From the NCBI GenBank assembly GCA_002049455.2, contig KV918771.1:372001-436000 (forward strand): 64,000 bases of DNA. Reading direction: 5' to 3'. Shown in pieces: positions 1-11,359 of the stretch (position 1 is its first letter; each line of letters begins with the position of its first letter). The stretch is from Porphyra umbilicalis (taxonomy: Eukaryota; Rhodophyta; Bangiophyceae; Bangiales; Bangiaceae). Both the position numbers and the translations under genes were made by a program. A model generated the notes under the pieces. It worked only from the letters and a program-made list of their open reading frames with translations. It ran no database searches and was not told the DNA's origin.

Positions 1-555
1 ACGATGAAGCAACAAGACAACGAGGCGCCCACGGCCTTTGGTCATCGCGTGGAAACGCAATGCGACCTCCTGAACGGTTTGTTCGACATCCAAGACGTTA
101 AGGACGTCTTCATCACTGGTCTTTCAGACCTTGTGCAAGCGCACGTCCGGGTACTGAACGACCAGTTCCCCGACCGAACCCTGTCCGAGACGGTCGCCAC
201 CGCCCAGATGTACTGGGACGGCACCAACAAGTTGCGTTTGCAACTCAAGATTACCCGCTCAACGGAGATCAAAGTCGCTTACGCGACACAAGACCAGCGG
301 ACGACGACGGAACGACCGTTCACACCGGTTCGCACCCCGCCGCCCCCTCGGGCCGCCGTCCCTCAAGCCAATCGGGCTGACATCTGTTTCAACTGTAACA
401 AGCCGGGGCACTTCGCCGCACAGTGTGCCGAGCCTTATCGCCCTCGCGAGCGTCGGCAACCGCCTATCGGCGTTCATGCCCTTGCCGACGGCAACGTCGA
501 GGAAGACGAGGTCGAGCATCCGGCGGACGCCGTGGACGACTCGAAAAACGTCTAG
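1..555 (+). CDS. gag: Ty3/gypsy gag, C-terminal part (5' end outside window)
   Basis: Nucleocapsid end of the Gag polyprotein of a Ty3/gypsy element. The reading frame is open from the first base, so the true start lies upstream of the window. A single zinc knuckle of CX2CX4HX4C form (CFNCNKPGHFAAQC) is encoded around 388-430; this motif binds element RNA during packaging. A Pro/Arg-rich linker precedes it and an acidic tail follows. The frame ends at TAG 553-555. The protease/RT frame lies in the -1 frame and overlaps the last part of gag, which places the two proteins in the usual gag-pol relationship. Family assignment rests on the knuckle plus the adjacent pol. Confidence 0.85.
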   Translation, partial: TMKQQDNEAPTAFGHRVETQCDLLNGLFDIQDVKDVFITGLSDLVQAHVRVLNDQFPDRTLSETVATAQMYWDGTNKLRLQLKITRSTEIKVAYATQDQRTTTERPFTPVRTPPPPRAAVPQANRADICFNCNKPGHFAAQCAEPYRPRERRQPPIGVHALADGNVEEDEVEHPADAVDDSKNV

Positions 556-584
556 GCCGGGTGCCCGACTTGGGGTTGCCCGGC
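543..584 (+). promoter_or_regulatory. Possible -1 ribosomal frameshift signal between gag and pol
   Basis: Two codons before the gag stop lies the heptamer G AAA AAC (543-549, spaced in the gag frame). It resembles the X XXY YYZ slippery pattern except for the first base. Six bases later an inverted repeat GCCGGG (556-561) / CCCGGC (579-584) can form a GC hairpin with a 17-nt loop, extendable by two G-T pairs. A -1 slip here leads directly into the open pol frame. The spacing is typical of -1 signals. Function is inferred. Confidence 0.4.
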
Positions 585-3500
585 GGAACGCGAAAGCGTA
601 CGGTGACAAGACTCTTACGTCGTGCCCTTCGGCACTATGAGATCGTAGCCACGTTAGGCCCATGCCTGCGCGTGATGCGAAGTTGCCGCCCTGTTTTAGA
701 CACGGGCGCCGGGGTGAACATAGTGCGAACTAGTGTTCTCCCTTCGAACTGGATGGCTTACGCCGAAGAGTTGACTACGCTTCCGCGCATCCGAGATGCA
801 AACAACAATCGTCTTTTGACGAAGTATGCCATACATCTGTATGTCGACACCGGAGGTGTGCGTCTATTTGACCGATTCCTCGTTGCCGACAACTTGTCAG
901 TCCCGTGCATTCTTGGCACCGAGTTCATTGCACAAAACATCGAGGGCATTCTGCCGCGCTTGCGCAAGATCGTCTGGCAAGAGCACGTGCGATGCACGGA
1001 AGAGCAACCTCGGCCAACGCCGATCTTAGCTTGTCTTAACGACAGCGCGTGGGACCGCCACTGGCAAGATAAACCCGCTCGGGCTCGAGCCTGCAAACAG
1101 GTGCGTGTCAACGGACACAAGGAGGAGTGGATCATAGCCACGTGCGACACGCCTGGTACGGTTACCATCACACCGAAAATTCGGTTGTGCCGACACAAGT
1201 CCATGGCAGTCGCCCGCGGCATCGCCATCGTCAAACCGGACGAACCATTCCTGGTCAAGTTATGCAACTTCGGCAAGGACCAAGTCATTGTTCGCAAGAA
1301 CTCTACCTTGGGGTTTGCAGAACCCTACCAAGGGCCGATGCTTTCCGCCGTCTTGGATGACAACACCCCAAAGGGTGGAACCGATAACTCATCGGACGAC
1401 GCGAGTCGTGACCCACTCGAGGACCTCGACCTCAGTGAGGCACCCGAGTACCTGCACAAGCAGATTCGAGACATGCTGAAGACGCATTCGTCTATGTGGG
1501 ATGGAACCCTTGGCGTCATCCGTGCTACGGAGCACGCCATCGTCACTCCTCCCGACGCTCTGCCCATACGGGCCCAACCCTACCGCACCGGGCCGTTCAA
1601 ACGGCAGATCATCGCTGATCAGATCAACAAGATGTTGAAGCTCAACGTCATTGCCCCTAGCCATAGTGCTTGGGCAAGCCCCGTGGTAATTGTACCAAAG
1701 AAGAACGGCAAAGCCCGGTTCTGTGTCGACTATCGTCGATTAAACAACATCACCAAGAAGGATGCTTATCCATTGCCTCGGATGGAGGACTGCCTCGACT
1801 CCTTGGGAGATGCCCAGGTGTTCACGTCCCTCGACTGCACCGCGGGGTACTGGCAAGCACCCTTACGCAAGGACGACCAAGAGAAGACGGCGTTCACGAC
1901 GCACTGTGGTATATACCACTGGTTATCCATACCTTTCGGCTTGACGAACGCGCCCGGTACCTTTCAGCGCGCGTTGGATATTATCCTCTCGGGTTGGAAG
2001 TGGCAGATATGCCTCGTCTACTTAGACGATGTCATCATCTTCTCCGCAAACGCGGAACAACACGTCAAAGATGTTGACACGGTTCTTCACCGCCTCCGCG
2101 AAGCCGGGGTCACCCTCAACTTGGAAAAGTGCACGTGGTTCTCCGATGAGGTCGAGTACCTAGGACACATTGTCCGCCCCGGACAACTGCACGTGCACAA
2201 CAAGAACGTGGATGCTCTGAAGCATGCCAAGTTCCCAACCACATAGACCCAGCTGAAAAGCTTCTTGGGCATGTGCAACGTCTATCGACGGTTTGTCAAA
2301 GACTCTGCCAAACGAGCAAAGCCCCTGAACGCCCTGACTAGGGCCGAGATCCCACCGGATTTACCACCACCGACGGACGTGGCTATCGCCGCCTTCGAGG
2401 AGCTTCGCAACGCACTGTTGTGCCCACCGGTACTTGCCTTGCCGAAGGCCAATCGGAAGCTCGTCGTTGACGTGGACGCATGCGCCGACCAAGTTGGCTG
2501 TACCCTCCTGCAAGAGGAGCCGGGCGAACTGCTTCACCCTGTCGGGTATTGGAGCCGAGGACTCACTGCTGCAGAGCAGAACTACTCCACCACGGAGCGA
2601 GAATGCCTCGGCGTTGTGAGGGCTGTCCTCAAGCTGAGGCACTTCCTCGACGGACAACGGTTCCTCATCCGAACGGATCACCAAGCACTTAGCTGGATCT
2701 ACAGCACGACCGACTCAAGCGGACGCTTGATGCGATGGCGACTTCGCCTCTCCGAATACACATTCGATATGGTTTATAAACCAGGTGCATCGCACCACTT
2801 GCCCGACTTCCTGTCGCGCGCCTCTACGGTGGCGCCGCCAGAAGATATCCACGATGATATACCTTGTCTGGCGTTGGCCGAGACGGCCAACGGCTTAAGA
2901 ACGGGGAGGTACACGGGTACCGACACACCGGAACCGGTGGAGTTCGACGATGTTGTCGAAGCACAACAAACAGACGACTTTTGCGTCGAGATGTCCACTC
3001 GCGTGGAGCGCGGAACGGCCAAGGCCTTCTTTCGCGATAAGCACCACGCTCTGTACCGCCGTGCGCCTTACGGAAATCAACTGGTTATTCCAAAGTCGCT
3101 ACGCGAACGCGTGTTGACCCTCGAGCACCACGCAACCGTGGCCGCCCATCCTGGTATGAACCGGATGTACTACACAATGCGTAAGGCATACTACTGGCCT
3201 TCAATGGTGACGGATATTCATTCGACCATCACCAAATGCACAACGTGTGCGCAAAACCGCCTCGCCTTGCGGCGACACACCACGCCCTTGGCCCTGTTCC
3301 AGGCTACCGAGCCCCTCACGGAGCTATCCGTTGACATCTTTGGACCCATCCCGGCCTCCAAGAAGGGCAACCGCTTCATCTTGGTTATCACCGACCGCTT
3401 CGCCAAGCTCACCAAGTGCGTCGCCTTGCGGCGAATCACGGCTATGTCAGAGGCGTTAGCCATCATCGACACGTGGGTGTCAGCCTACGGGCCACCGGAC

Positions 3501-4497
3501 CGGATCCTATCGGACCAAGGGACCCAGTTCATGTCGAATTTCTTCATCGCTGTGATGAAAATGCTTGGCATTGAAACGGTTCGCACCACGGCGTATCATC
3601 CCCAAACCAATGGGCAAGTTGAACGGTACAACCGTACCATGGCTACGCAGCTGCGACACTACGTCACCGACGACCCATCACGATGGGATGAGCTACTTCC
3701 GGTAATCACCATGGCGTATAATAGCCAACCACATCGGTCGACGGGCATCGCCCCATTTTGAGCTTGTTATCCCAAGGCGGATCCGCAACCTCACGGTTCG
3801 CAACTTGCCCCCGGGCACTCCGCTTACCAATAAGGGAACGCTCAAGGACGGGTCACCCCTAGCTCGCAAGCGCGAGGTCATGGCCCGCCTGCGCAAGCAG
3901 ATCCCCATCGTAGTCGAGGCCTTGCGTAAGACGCAACAACGTTACAAACGTAACTTCGACCATCGGGTCGCAACCCGCAATGCGGACGTCAAGATCGGCG
4001 ACTACGTATACACGACCAACCACGATCGGCAAAACAAGCTGCAAAGCAAAGCCATTGGCCCCTTCGTGGTCGTCGACGCGGACGCGGACGCCTCCACGTT
4101 TGTCATTGACATTGACGGCGAGGAGAAACGCGTCAGCAGTGACCATGTCACCCCCGCTCCTCGTCCAACGACGACGGACAAGGTTCCACACCCCTTGCTA
4201 GATGGTCTACACCAACGCAAGTCAACCCCGGCAACTGCCGATGAGTATGTGATCGACAAACTCCTAGGCTTACGCCAGACGGGTGACAGCTATAGCGCTA
4301 AGGTGCGCTGGTTCGACTACGGGTCGAAAGACGACACCTGGGAACCCCTGGAGAACCTCCCCCGCAACCTGGTGGTGCGTTTCCTTCGACAGAAGAAGAA
4401 GCATGTACCGGGGTACGAGTGGCAAACGCCAACGCGACGAAGTCGCCGACAGGCCGGGCTCACAACCGTGGCCAACATCGTCATGGACTCCACGTAG

Positions 4498-5025
4498 ATA
4501 CCCACTATCCAACATGTCCATGTTACCGGTGACGGAGTTATCCATGCCGATGTCTCTTGGACAGAGTCAAGTACCGACGTTGCAATCAAGGAAGTAATTC
4601 CTGTGGCGTGGCTCAAGTCCACTCTGCCGTCCATGACGCGCAACTTTGCGTATGATCCCCAACTTGCCTTGCGGCATTTCTCTCGGCTGAACCGTGTTTA
4701 CGGCCCGTACACATATGTGTGGCCGAAATCCGCACAGGCGACACGGATCAGGAGCAATCCCCCTGTACCAGTGCTCCCCAACGGGTTTCTGGTACCTCCG
4801 GTGCAACACTTGGACTCCGTCCTTCGACGCTTGGTAACGACCACAGAAGAAGCAACCGTGGTAATACCACAATGGACCAACACCAGTTGGTACGCTACTG
4901 CCATACGTGCATGTTTCGAGTACGAAGTGCTTTTATCAGCAGACTCAAGGGATACAAATCCCACAACATGGGCCATGATGGCCTGCCACTTCCTTCATCG
5001 CTATGACGATAAACAGAAAAACTGA
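4498..5025 (+). other. Extra C-terminal region of the gypsy pol, RNase H-like
   Basis: After the TAG at 4495 the chromodomain frame continues for about 176 codons. The peptide has the layout YGPYTYVW, then FLVPPVQHLDSVL, then VVIPQWTNTSWY. I recognise this as the pattern of the RNase H-like region found behind RT in DIRS-type and some algal or protist retroelements (a D-F-A-like block, a PP block, then P-x-W with W-Y). The usual catalytic Asp after the T of the first block is not evident. It could be an additional or relic RNase H domain fused behind the chromodomain. Identification is from memory of the family pattern only. Confidence 0.45.
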
Positions 5026-5167
5026 GAAGTGGATACAAACATGTCAAACGACAAACAATAACAAGACGAAGAAACATCAACACCCTAAAAAGGCGTAAGA
5101 CCCCGACATTGTCAACCCCACCCCCCCACCGGGGTCAACCGAGCAAGTCACTGAACAGTGAACCTCG

Positions 5168-7126
5168 CTACTCCTCGTCGTCACGACGACGCGAGTCCCG
5201 GCGGGAATCGCGGCTCGCGCCAACACTGGCCGCCGACTCCTGCGAGACACTACGCGCACGCGTGTTGCGCGCCGAGTGCGGAACCCCCGTCGACGGGCCT
5301 CCGCCCTCGTGGGTCCGACGACCAAGGATGCTCTGCGCGTTGAAGCGCGCCGGCGCGGCTTTCTCCTCTGGCTGGATAGCCACGAGGTGCTGGGCGAAGC
5401 GCCCGTAGTTGGCCTCGCCGTCAACGGCGCGAGCCACGGCCTGTCCAATAATGGACAAAGCCGACTCGACACCCCGTCCGTCCGCGCGCTCAACAGCGGT
5501 ACGCAAGCCTGCGATCTGCTCGACCCAGGCGCTAGCCACCGCCGACAAGGCTGCCCCGCGGGGCGCGCGAACGCGTACATCGCGCGCGCACGCCGACCCA
5601 AACAAGGCAACTGCCGCGGTGGACGACGCGCGGGTCGGCCAAGTGGCATCCACCGACCGAGGCGGAGATGGCGAGCGATCGCGCCGCGGTGAACGATGGC
5701 GGTAGCGGCTCTCGCGGGCGTCGCCAACGGCGTGAGCCCAGGTCCGACGACCACGACGCCACACCCCGGGATGGTTCGAAGTAATTCGAGCCATCGGGAG
5801 TGGCGCGTTCGGGTCCAACGCCTAGTCGAAATCGACACAAGGGTGGCGAAGGCAAAAGCCGTACTCCTTGGTCGGGTCGACCATGACCCGCACTTGACGG
5901 GCTTCCCCGGAGTCGCGGTCGCGCCAGACGACGTCCTTGAGGACCTCCCGCCAGGGAAACGCCGTCACGGCTTGACGCATCTTGCCGTACAAGACGTACT
6001 TGGCCTCGCCGTCGGGCGCGTCCTTCAACTTGGACGTATCCAACGCGTCGAAATGACGAAGCGTCTTCGTGTCCAAGTGGACAAAGAGCTTGTCCTCCTG
6101 CAGGGTGTGAACCCACGCAGCAACTAAGTTGCAGTAGTACTCGGAGTACACCTCCTGCCAGACGGAGCTGTAGGCGTTGCGCAACGCATCCGCCATGTAC
6201 GACACCACCACGGGGGTCGCTACCCACAACCCCGTGTGGGGCTCCCAGAACGGGATAGGCGGAAGCCAACGGGACAAGTCGAACGCCCGTGGTGCACGGA
6301 GAAATCCAGCCGCCCACGCGGTGGGCATCAACTCGCGACCGCGAAAGAAGCGCGTGTCAGCGGCCCGACGGTGGTCGGATGGGAACATCGGCAACCGAAA
6401 GGGGTTCGGCAACCCGGTGACCCGCGGACTGCGGTCATCATCGACGTTGCCTTTCTCCTCGTGCTTCACCAGCGCGAGCTGCTCGAGGTACGGCTCCAGA
6501 CCGGAGTCGTGCCCGAACGGGACCGAAAGGTCCTCGGCGAGAGCCCGCTTGAGGAGGACGGCCTTTGGCCAATTGCGCAGCAAGCGGCAAAACGAGTTGG
6601 CCGCCGCCTCGATCGACTCTGTACCCTTCACAGGGAACATAAGCGCATTGACGTACACCAAACGGTGGAACGGGTGCAACGGCAGTTGGTACCGCACGAC
6701 CTCGTTGCAAAACGACATCACCTCGTATACACGACGCTGAGGTCCCTGGTTTCCAAAGTAAGGGTCCCCATGGACCTCGGCCACGCGGTCGCCCGCGTGG
6801 TCCGGCAACCCGGCTTGCGCCATCACGTCGATGAAGTCGGGCAACGCCTCGTAGTGCGCGTAAACACGGCGCGTGTGCGCACGAGCGCGGTTGCGTACGC
6901 ACATCTCGTACAGACGGTTGTCGGTGACTCGCGGCACCCCATCTACCACCTCCACAGGGTTCGCGTGCGCGTAGTACGAGCCGCGAGGCCGAAACTGGCG
7001 CAAGACCTCTGGGTCCGCGGAGCAATCCACGTCCGGATGGCCACCCGCGGCGGCATGCGCCCCGTCGATGGCCTCACCGCCACCGGCAACGCCGACGTCC
7101 ACCGCCTTCGCGGCGGAATCCGCCAT
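5168..7126 (-). pseudogene. Unidentified antisense ORF downstream of the gypsy pol
   Basis: Minus-strand frame of about 650 codons, with one in-frame TAG (5822-5824) separating an N-terminal 434-residue part from a C-terminal 217-residue part in the same frame. I chose the Met at 7126 because protein-like sequence begins there; the frame is open further upstream only through a low-complexity repeat. The N-terminal part is rich in aromatic and charged residues (for example RPRGSYYAHANPVEVVDG). The C-terminal part ends in an Arg/Ser/Asp/Glu-rich tail. I do not recognise a domain. It lies convergent to and just behind the gypsy pol, where some plant Ty3 elements carry an antisense ORF, so it may belong to that element. 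A host gene or unrelated element ORF is equally possible. Confidence 0.5.
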
Positions 7127-7172
7127 CGCGTTGGCCGTCCGGGGGGTGTTAACCCTGGCTGTCGCCGCCGGG

Positions 7173-7408
7173 CTTGCCGCCCTTGCCGCCCTTGCCGCCG
7201 TCGCCGCCGGGCTCGCCGGGCTTGCCGCCCTTGCCGCCCTTGCCGCCGTCGCCGCCGGGCTCGCCGGGCTTGCCGCCCTTGCCGCCCTTGCCGCCGTCGC
7301 CGCCGGGCTCGCCGGGCTTGCCGCCCTTGCCGCCCTTGCCGCCGTCGCCGCCGGGCTGGCCGGGCTTGCCGCCCTTGCCGCCGTCGCCGCCGGGCTTGCC
7401 GCCCTTGC
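7173..7408 (-). repeat. 48-bp minisatellite, collagen-like or polyproline when translated
   Basis: Four 48-bp units (7173-7220, 7221-7268, 7269-7316, 7317-7364) are followed by shortened units to about 7408. The unit is 16 codons. On the minus strand one frame reads as Gly-rich triplets (GGKGGKGGKPGEPGGD); on the plus strand one frame reads as Pro/Leu-rich. It sits immediately upstream of the Met chosen for the antisense ORF, so it may be 5' UTR or N-terminus. Confidence 0.85.
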
Positions 7409-7495
7409 CGCCGTGCGCGCCGCCCCCCCCACCCCGCGCAAACCCACACTCACCGGGCCCACCACCTCGCGGTGTGCCACCTTGCGGCGGCGCAC

Positions 7496-8859
7496 CCCTA
7501 CTCAACCTTGCCGTTAGGCAGCGACCTGTGCGCGAGCACGAAGACACGGGATGGCCCCGTGCCGATACAACGCGGACCCGCACCCCGGCTTCCGCCGTGT
7601 CGTCGGGGGAGTCAACACCCCGACGAGGGCGGCGCCTGCCGTCACGACGACCACCACCCAGCTGGTGCTGCCCCGCGCGTACGCCTCGGTGCTAACCGAC
7701 CTGGAGGTGTGAACCCCACCCCAACGCTCGGCACCAAGGACCCGCGTCCCGGCTTTTGCCGTGTCGTCGGGGTAGTCCAATTTCCGACGAAGGAGGCGCC
7801 TCTCGGCGCTGACGACGGTTGCCCCAACACGTGTTGCACGACGCACCCGCGCACCAACGGGTCTTAACCCCGACGCTCGTCGCCTGTCAACCGGCCGTCT
7901 GGCCACCACGCCGATGCCGACGCCGACTCGCCTGCGAGGGCGCGCGTACGCGCAAGCGCCGGTCGGATCCGCCGCGTCAGCTGCCCACTACCCACGCCCA
8001 CGCGTGTGTGGCGGGACGGTCGCGACCGACGACGGCGAACCGCCACCTCCCCCCAATAGGGACTGGGCGGCGCGCCCCCCCCTCACGGCTCCCGCCGCCT
8101 GGGCGACTGCGCCCGCGCGGGCCCGTAAGGGGCCGCGATCGCCCAATCGGGCTTCACCATCCTCGGATCTCACCGGGACGGTTCGAATCTCGCGTTGGAG
8201 GTATGTAGCATATCTCTGCTACCAATTGGCAATTAGCCACGAGTAGCCTCCTTGAGTGGCCGAATCCACGGATGTGTGTGACTCGGCTTGTGGCACGCCC
8301 TTTGGGGGGTTACTTCCGCATTGTTTATTTTTTATTGCTTGTTTGCTTGCCTGTCTTATCTGTCTGCCGGCACTCATTACGATCGCTTGATCGGATGGTC
8401 GATCGACCAGTGCCGTTGCTTGTATTAAACCACCGTGGGTCCGGGGTCGCCGTCGTGGGCACCACCCGGCTCCCCATCGGATGCCCTTCAACAAAAGGTC
8501 TTCTTCCTCGCCGCGACGGCGATAGAACTCGCTTTATTGCTTGGCTACGGTCGGTCTCAGTACACTGGAAATTGAACATTATGAATACCACACTGGGGGT
8601 GCTGCGGCCGGGTGTGGCTCCAATGTTCTGAGTGTTGCAGCGTCATAAAGAGTTGCACTGTGCTCCATTCCCGCCTCCTTTTTTATCTGGGCACCATGAG
8701 CGTTTAGCATACGTCACCCCCCCCGCCCCCATTTCCCCAGACTTGTCATCATGGAGCCTGTCAATCATGTATCGAGAGTATTGCAAGTCGTAAAGCCACC
8801 ATTTTTGCCCGCACAACGCCAGCAATACCAAGCCAGAAGATGCAACAAAAACATGCCAC
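7496..8859. other. Non-coding or undetermined; diverged duplication at 7567-7815
   Basis: No reading frame here looks like a protein. A segment at about 7567-7640 recurs in diverged form at about 7739-7815, with spacing near 172 bp (both contain GCCGTGTCGTCGGGG). The rest shows nothing I can support. Confidence 0.4.
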
Positions 8860-10298
8860 TCAAGGACAGCTCTCCGATTCAGACCCGCCCAAGTCAATCG
8901 ACCCACGAGTTGTTGATGCGGCTGGTGGTGACCCCGTAGGCGAAGACGCACCGACGACCGCACGGCCAGAGGCACCCTCACGACTAGGGGAGATTGCATC
9001 GTCCGCCAACGGCAGAAGGAGTCGCTCGAGCTTCTTTTCGACAGCCGCCATAAAACGAGGGTCGGCGCCAGCCGCACGGAGATTTTTCAGCGTCTCGGAA
9101 AGGTTGGCGAGCTCCCTGCTGTCTGCGTCCTTGCAGACGGCGGTAGCCATCTTCTCCGCGTTCGCGGCGAACCGCTCCATTTCGCCAATGTCAGCTTCAC
9201 GCTTGCGCTTTCCCCGATTTGACGGCTGCGTGCGGGTCGTGTGACCTGCCAGCGGGGGGATGTCTCCCTCGACCCCCGCCGGACCGACTTCCGGGCTCAC
9301 GAGCTCGAGCACAACGTCATTTCTCTTAAAACGATAGAACAGATAGTCCAGCAACGTATTCCCTTTTGAAAAACTGGCCCATAGGTTGGGTTCGTTCTGC
9401 CCTGAGCGCGAAAAGATCTTGTGGGTTCGCCATAAAAAGGAGGAGAGCTACAAGCCAGCAGATACAATAGAGATGCACACAATCAATGTGGATGGCCGCG
9501 AAAACAACCGACTTAGTCATTGATATGTCACATTGACCAGCTAAGATAACCACACACGCCGCGAACGCAAGGTGGATACAAACTCAAGAGGCATCACACA
9601 GTCCGGATAGGCAACCCCCTACATGCCGCAGACCATTTGGCCTTCAATGTGTCACCGGTCCGATGATGCGGGTGAGCGTTAGGGTCGATCCCCCCGTCAG
9701 CACATGCGACCGGCACATCGAACAGGTCCGACCCGTTGAAAACCGGCGCCACAACAACCACCCAGACAGCTCCACGGGACTGACGAGCGTCTTGCTGTTG
9801 GCGGGACATACCACCGCGCGACGTGATTACTCCCGCCGCCACGTCTGGTGTGCACAAAATGTGTGCCAGCCTAGCGCGCTCGTTCTTGGAGAAGGCGGGT
9901 GCGCGATCTGCACCACGAGGTTCGGCCGTAGGTACAGCGACGGCAGCCGCGGCACCCGCCCCTCCCACCCGTGGAGCACCGCTATCAGGAGGAATCGAGG
10001 CCTGCAAAGATGCGTCTGGACCTTCGGTGGTCCCACGGGTAACAGAAAGCGACTGAGACGGCGTGTTAACAGTGACTACCTCTCCCCCACCGCTGGCATT
10101 CCCACCGCTGACACCCCTAGCGCCGACTGGGGGCGGCACGCGACATGCTCCCGTCTCGGCCGTCAGCCCAGGTGCACGTTGCAGGGCCACCCCATGCACA
10201 CGACAGCTCTCGAGCAAATCAGCCTTGCGTCCGCGCGTTGGGAGACCGCGACTGCTCAGGAGAGAGCGCAGATCCTCCACCGTAACGCGGGATGCCAT
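8860..10298 (-). pseudogene. SAP-domain DNA-binding protein gene, two exon-like segments
   Basis: Segment 1 (10298 down to about 9594) starts MASRVTVEDLRSLL and encodes a SAP domain in residues about 1-40 (VEDLRSLLSSRGLPTRGRKA). SAP is a helix-extended loop-helix that binds AT-rich or scaffold DNA. A disordered Ser/Gly/Pro linker follows, then a conserved-looking block (FSKNERARLAHILCTP, then DPNAHPHHRTGDTLKAKW). Segment 2 (about 9447 down to 8860) encodes LLDYLFYRFKRNDVVLELVS, a basic KRKRE cluster and a helical, possibly coiled-coil region. A TTGTAG acceptor-like site lies at the start of segment 2, so an intron between the segments is likely. A T run at 9364-9367 (A run on the coding strand) appears to carry a one-base frameshift. 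The SAP plus helix layout resembles transposon accessory DNA-binding proteins. Function unproven. Confidence 0.6.
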
Positions 10299-10616
10299 CC
10301 TCAAAAGCCAGATCCAACCGGGGGCGTGTGGATGGTGTGAGGTGAATGGGGGGCAATGGGGGAAAGGCGGGGGCGGGTACAGGCCGGCGGGGCAGCGTGC
10401 GCGCAGAGCAAGAGCGCGCACAAGTCTGGGAATCGGTACGGATCCTGTTGTGCTGGCGGTTGTGTCCCGACCCGACTGGTCGCGCTGCCACACGCCCCGC
10501 TCCGGAGTGATGACAATCCGAACATAAAAAACTTATTGCCCTACACAACAAACTACTAGGATTTCGCTCCCAGCACACCGAATGGGAGGCAGAATGCACC
10601 GTGCACGGTCCATCGA

Positions 10617-10641
10617 ACATACGCGGTCCGTCCGCGTATGT
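10617..10641. repeat. Perfect hairpin, 10-bp stem
   Basis: ACATACGCGG (10617-10626) and its exact reverse complement (10632-10641) are separated by five bases. It lies just upstream of the first copy of the hairpin repeat family. Confidence 0.7.
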
Positions 10642-10729
10642 TGGCCGCGCATGCACGCGGCATGCACACCCCAGCCAATGACGTTGCCGGGTGCATGCAT
10701 GTACGGCCTGCGACAGTGGTCTGCGAACG

Positions 10730-11345
10730 GGCCTCAGGCCCAGTCTACACGGCGCGTGCACGGCGTGCTCAGACACGTGCTAGCCAATGGGAGCGCTTCG
10801 TTCCAATCACACCCCAATCACGCTAATACTTTTAGACCCAATCCGGCCGACCGTGCGATCCCGCACACAAAAGACTTACGAGCCGAAACGGGATCATTCG
10901 GCGCATGCAAGCCGAACACGTTCACGTGCGCGAGATTTTTTTTAATATCTCGCGCACGTGAACGTGTTTGGAAAGCAATATGCCGTTTGCGTCTTTTTGC
11001 TTTCGCAGAAATGATTGGACGAGAAGGCTCCTCACGACTGCACCACTCGGATCAAGAGATGGGAGACCCGTCAGTTCTCGAGAGACGCCTGCTTGGTGCA
11101 GCCACGTATGAGCTCTCGCTGCGTCGGTGTCACACGCGTCAGCCAGAGGGGGCATCAGGGGCGGCGGGACACGCGTCCCGCCCCCTGCCAGATCTGACGA
11201 TAAAATTCTGACACAGAGTGTGTGTTCGTGCGCGCCGTGAAGAAAGACGGCGCCACATCACGTGTTTTTTGGCGGACGTATGTTCATATTGGCGCCGAAT
11301 CACGTTCACGTCGCTCGCCGTGTAGACTGGGCCTCAGCGGGGGGG
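10730..11345. repeat. Dispersed repeat, copy 1, with 22-bp perfect hairpin
   Basis: About 600 bp related at reduced identity to 13430-14038. Shared blocks in order: GTGCACGGCGTGC; TGCTAGCCA then GTTCCAATCAC; a large hairpin; ATGATTGGACGAGA; and a CATATT block followed by AATCACG repeats and GCCTCAG. The hairpin arms are 10915-10936 and 10947-10968, 22 bp and perfectly complementary, with a T-rich 10-nt loop; each arm contains CACGTG. No convincing protein is encoded. It could be a non-autonomous element or a duplicated regulatory region rich in CACGTG and CCAAT-type motifs. Confidence 0.65.
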
Positions 11346-11359
11346 ATCTGCACTGTCAC

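Larger units (their letters stand above)
543..5025 (+). pseudogene. pol: Ty3/gypsy chromovirus pol (PR-RT-RNase H-IN-chromodomain-extra domain), broken
   Basis: Polyprotein that copies and integrates a Ty3/gypsy retrotransposon. In order: aspartic protease with LDTGAGVN (about 694-717); reverse transcriptase with YLDD (about 2018-2029); RNase H (about 2460-2830, VDVDACADQVG); integrase with an HHCC zinc motif (about 3120-3260) and the D, D, E catalytic residues in VDIFGP, SDQGTQF and NGQVER; and a chromodomain (about 4240-4395, YVIDKLLG through LPRNLVVRF) that usually targets chromatin. PR-RT-RH-IN order with a chromodomain defines the chromoviruses. Breaks: in-frame TAG at 2244-2246 after the RT palm; a one-T gain in a T run at 3756-3759 that shifts frame; TAG at 4495-4497, after which the same frame stays open to 5025. 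Flanking LTRs were not found because the 5' end is outside the window. Confidence 0.9.

Noticed and set aside
5026..5167. 3' LTR start of the gypsy element near TGTCAACCCC at 5109
   Set aside because: No second copy lies in the window to compare with, so the boundary cannot be supported.
8105..8200. tRNA gene suggested by GGTTCGAATC at about 8175
   Set aside because: The flanking bases do not form a 5-bp T arm with a 7-nt loop, and no acceptor or anticodon arm can be drawn.
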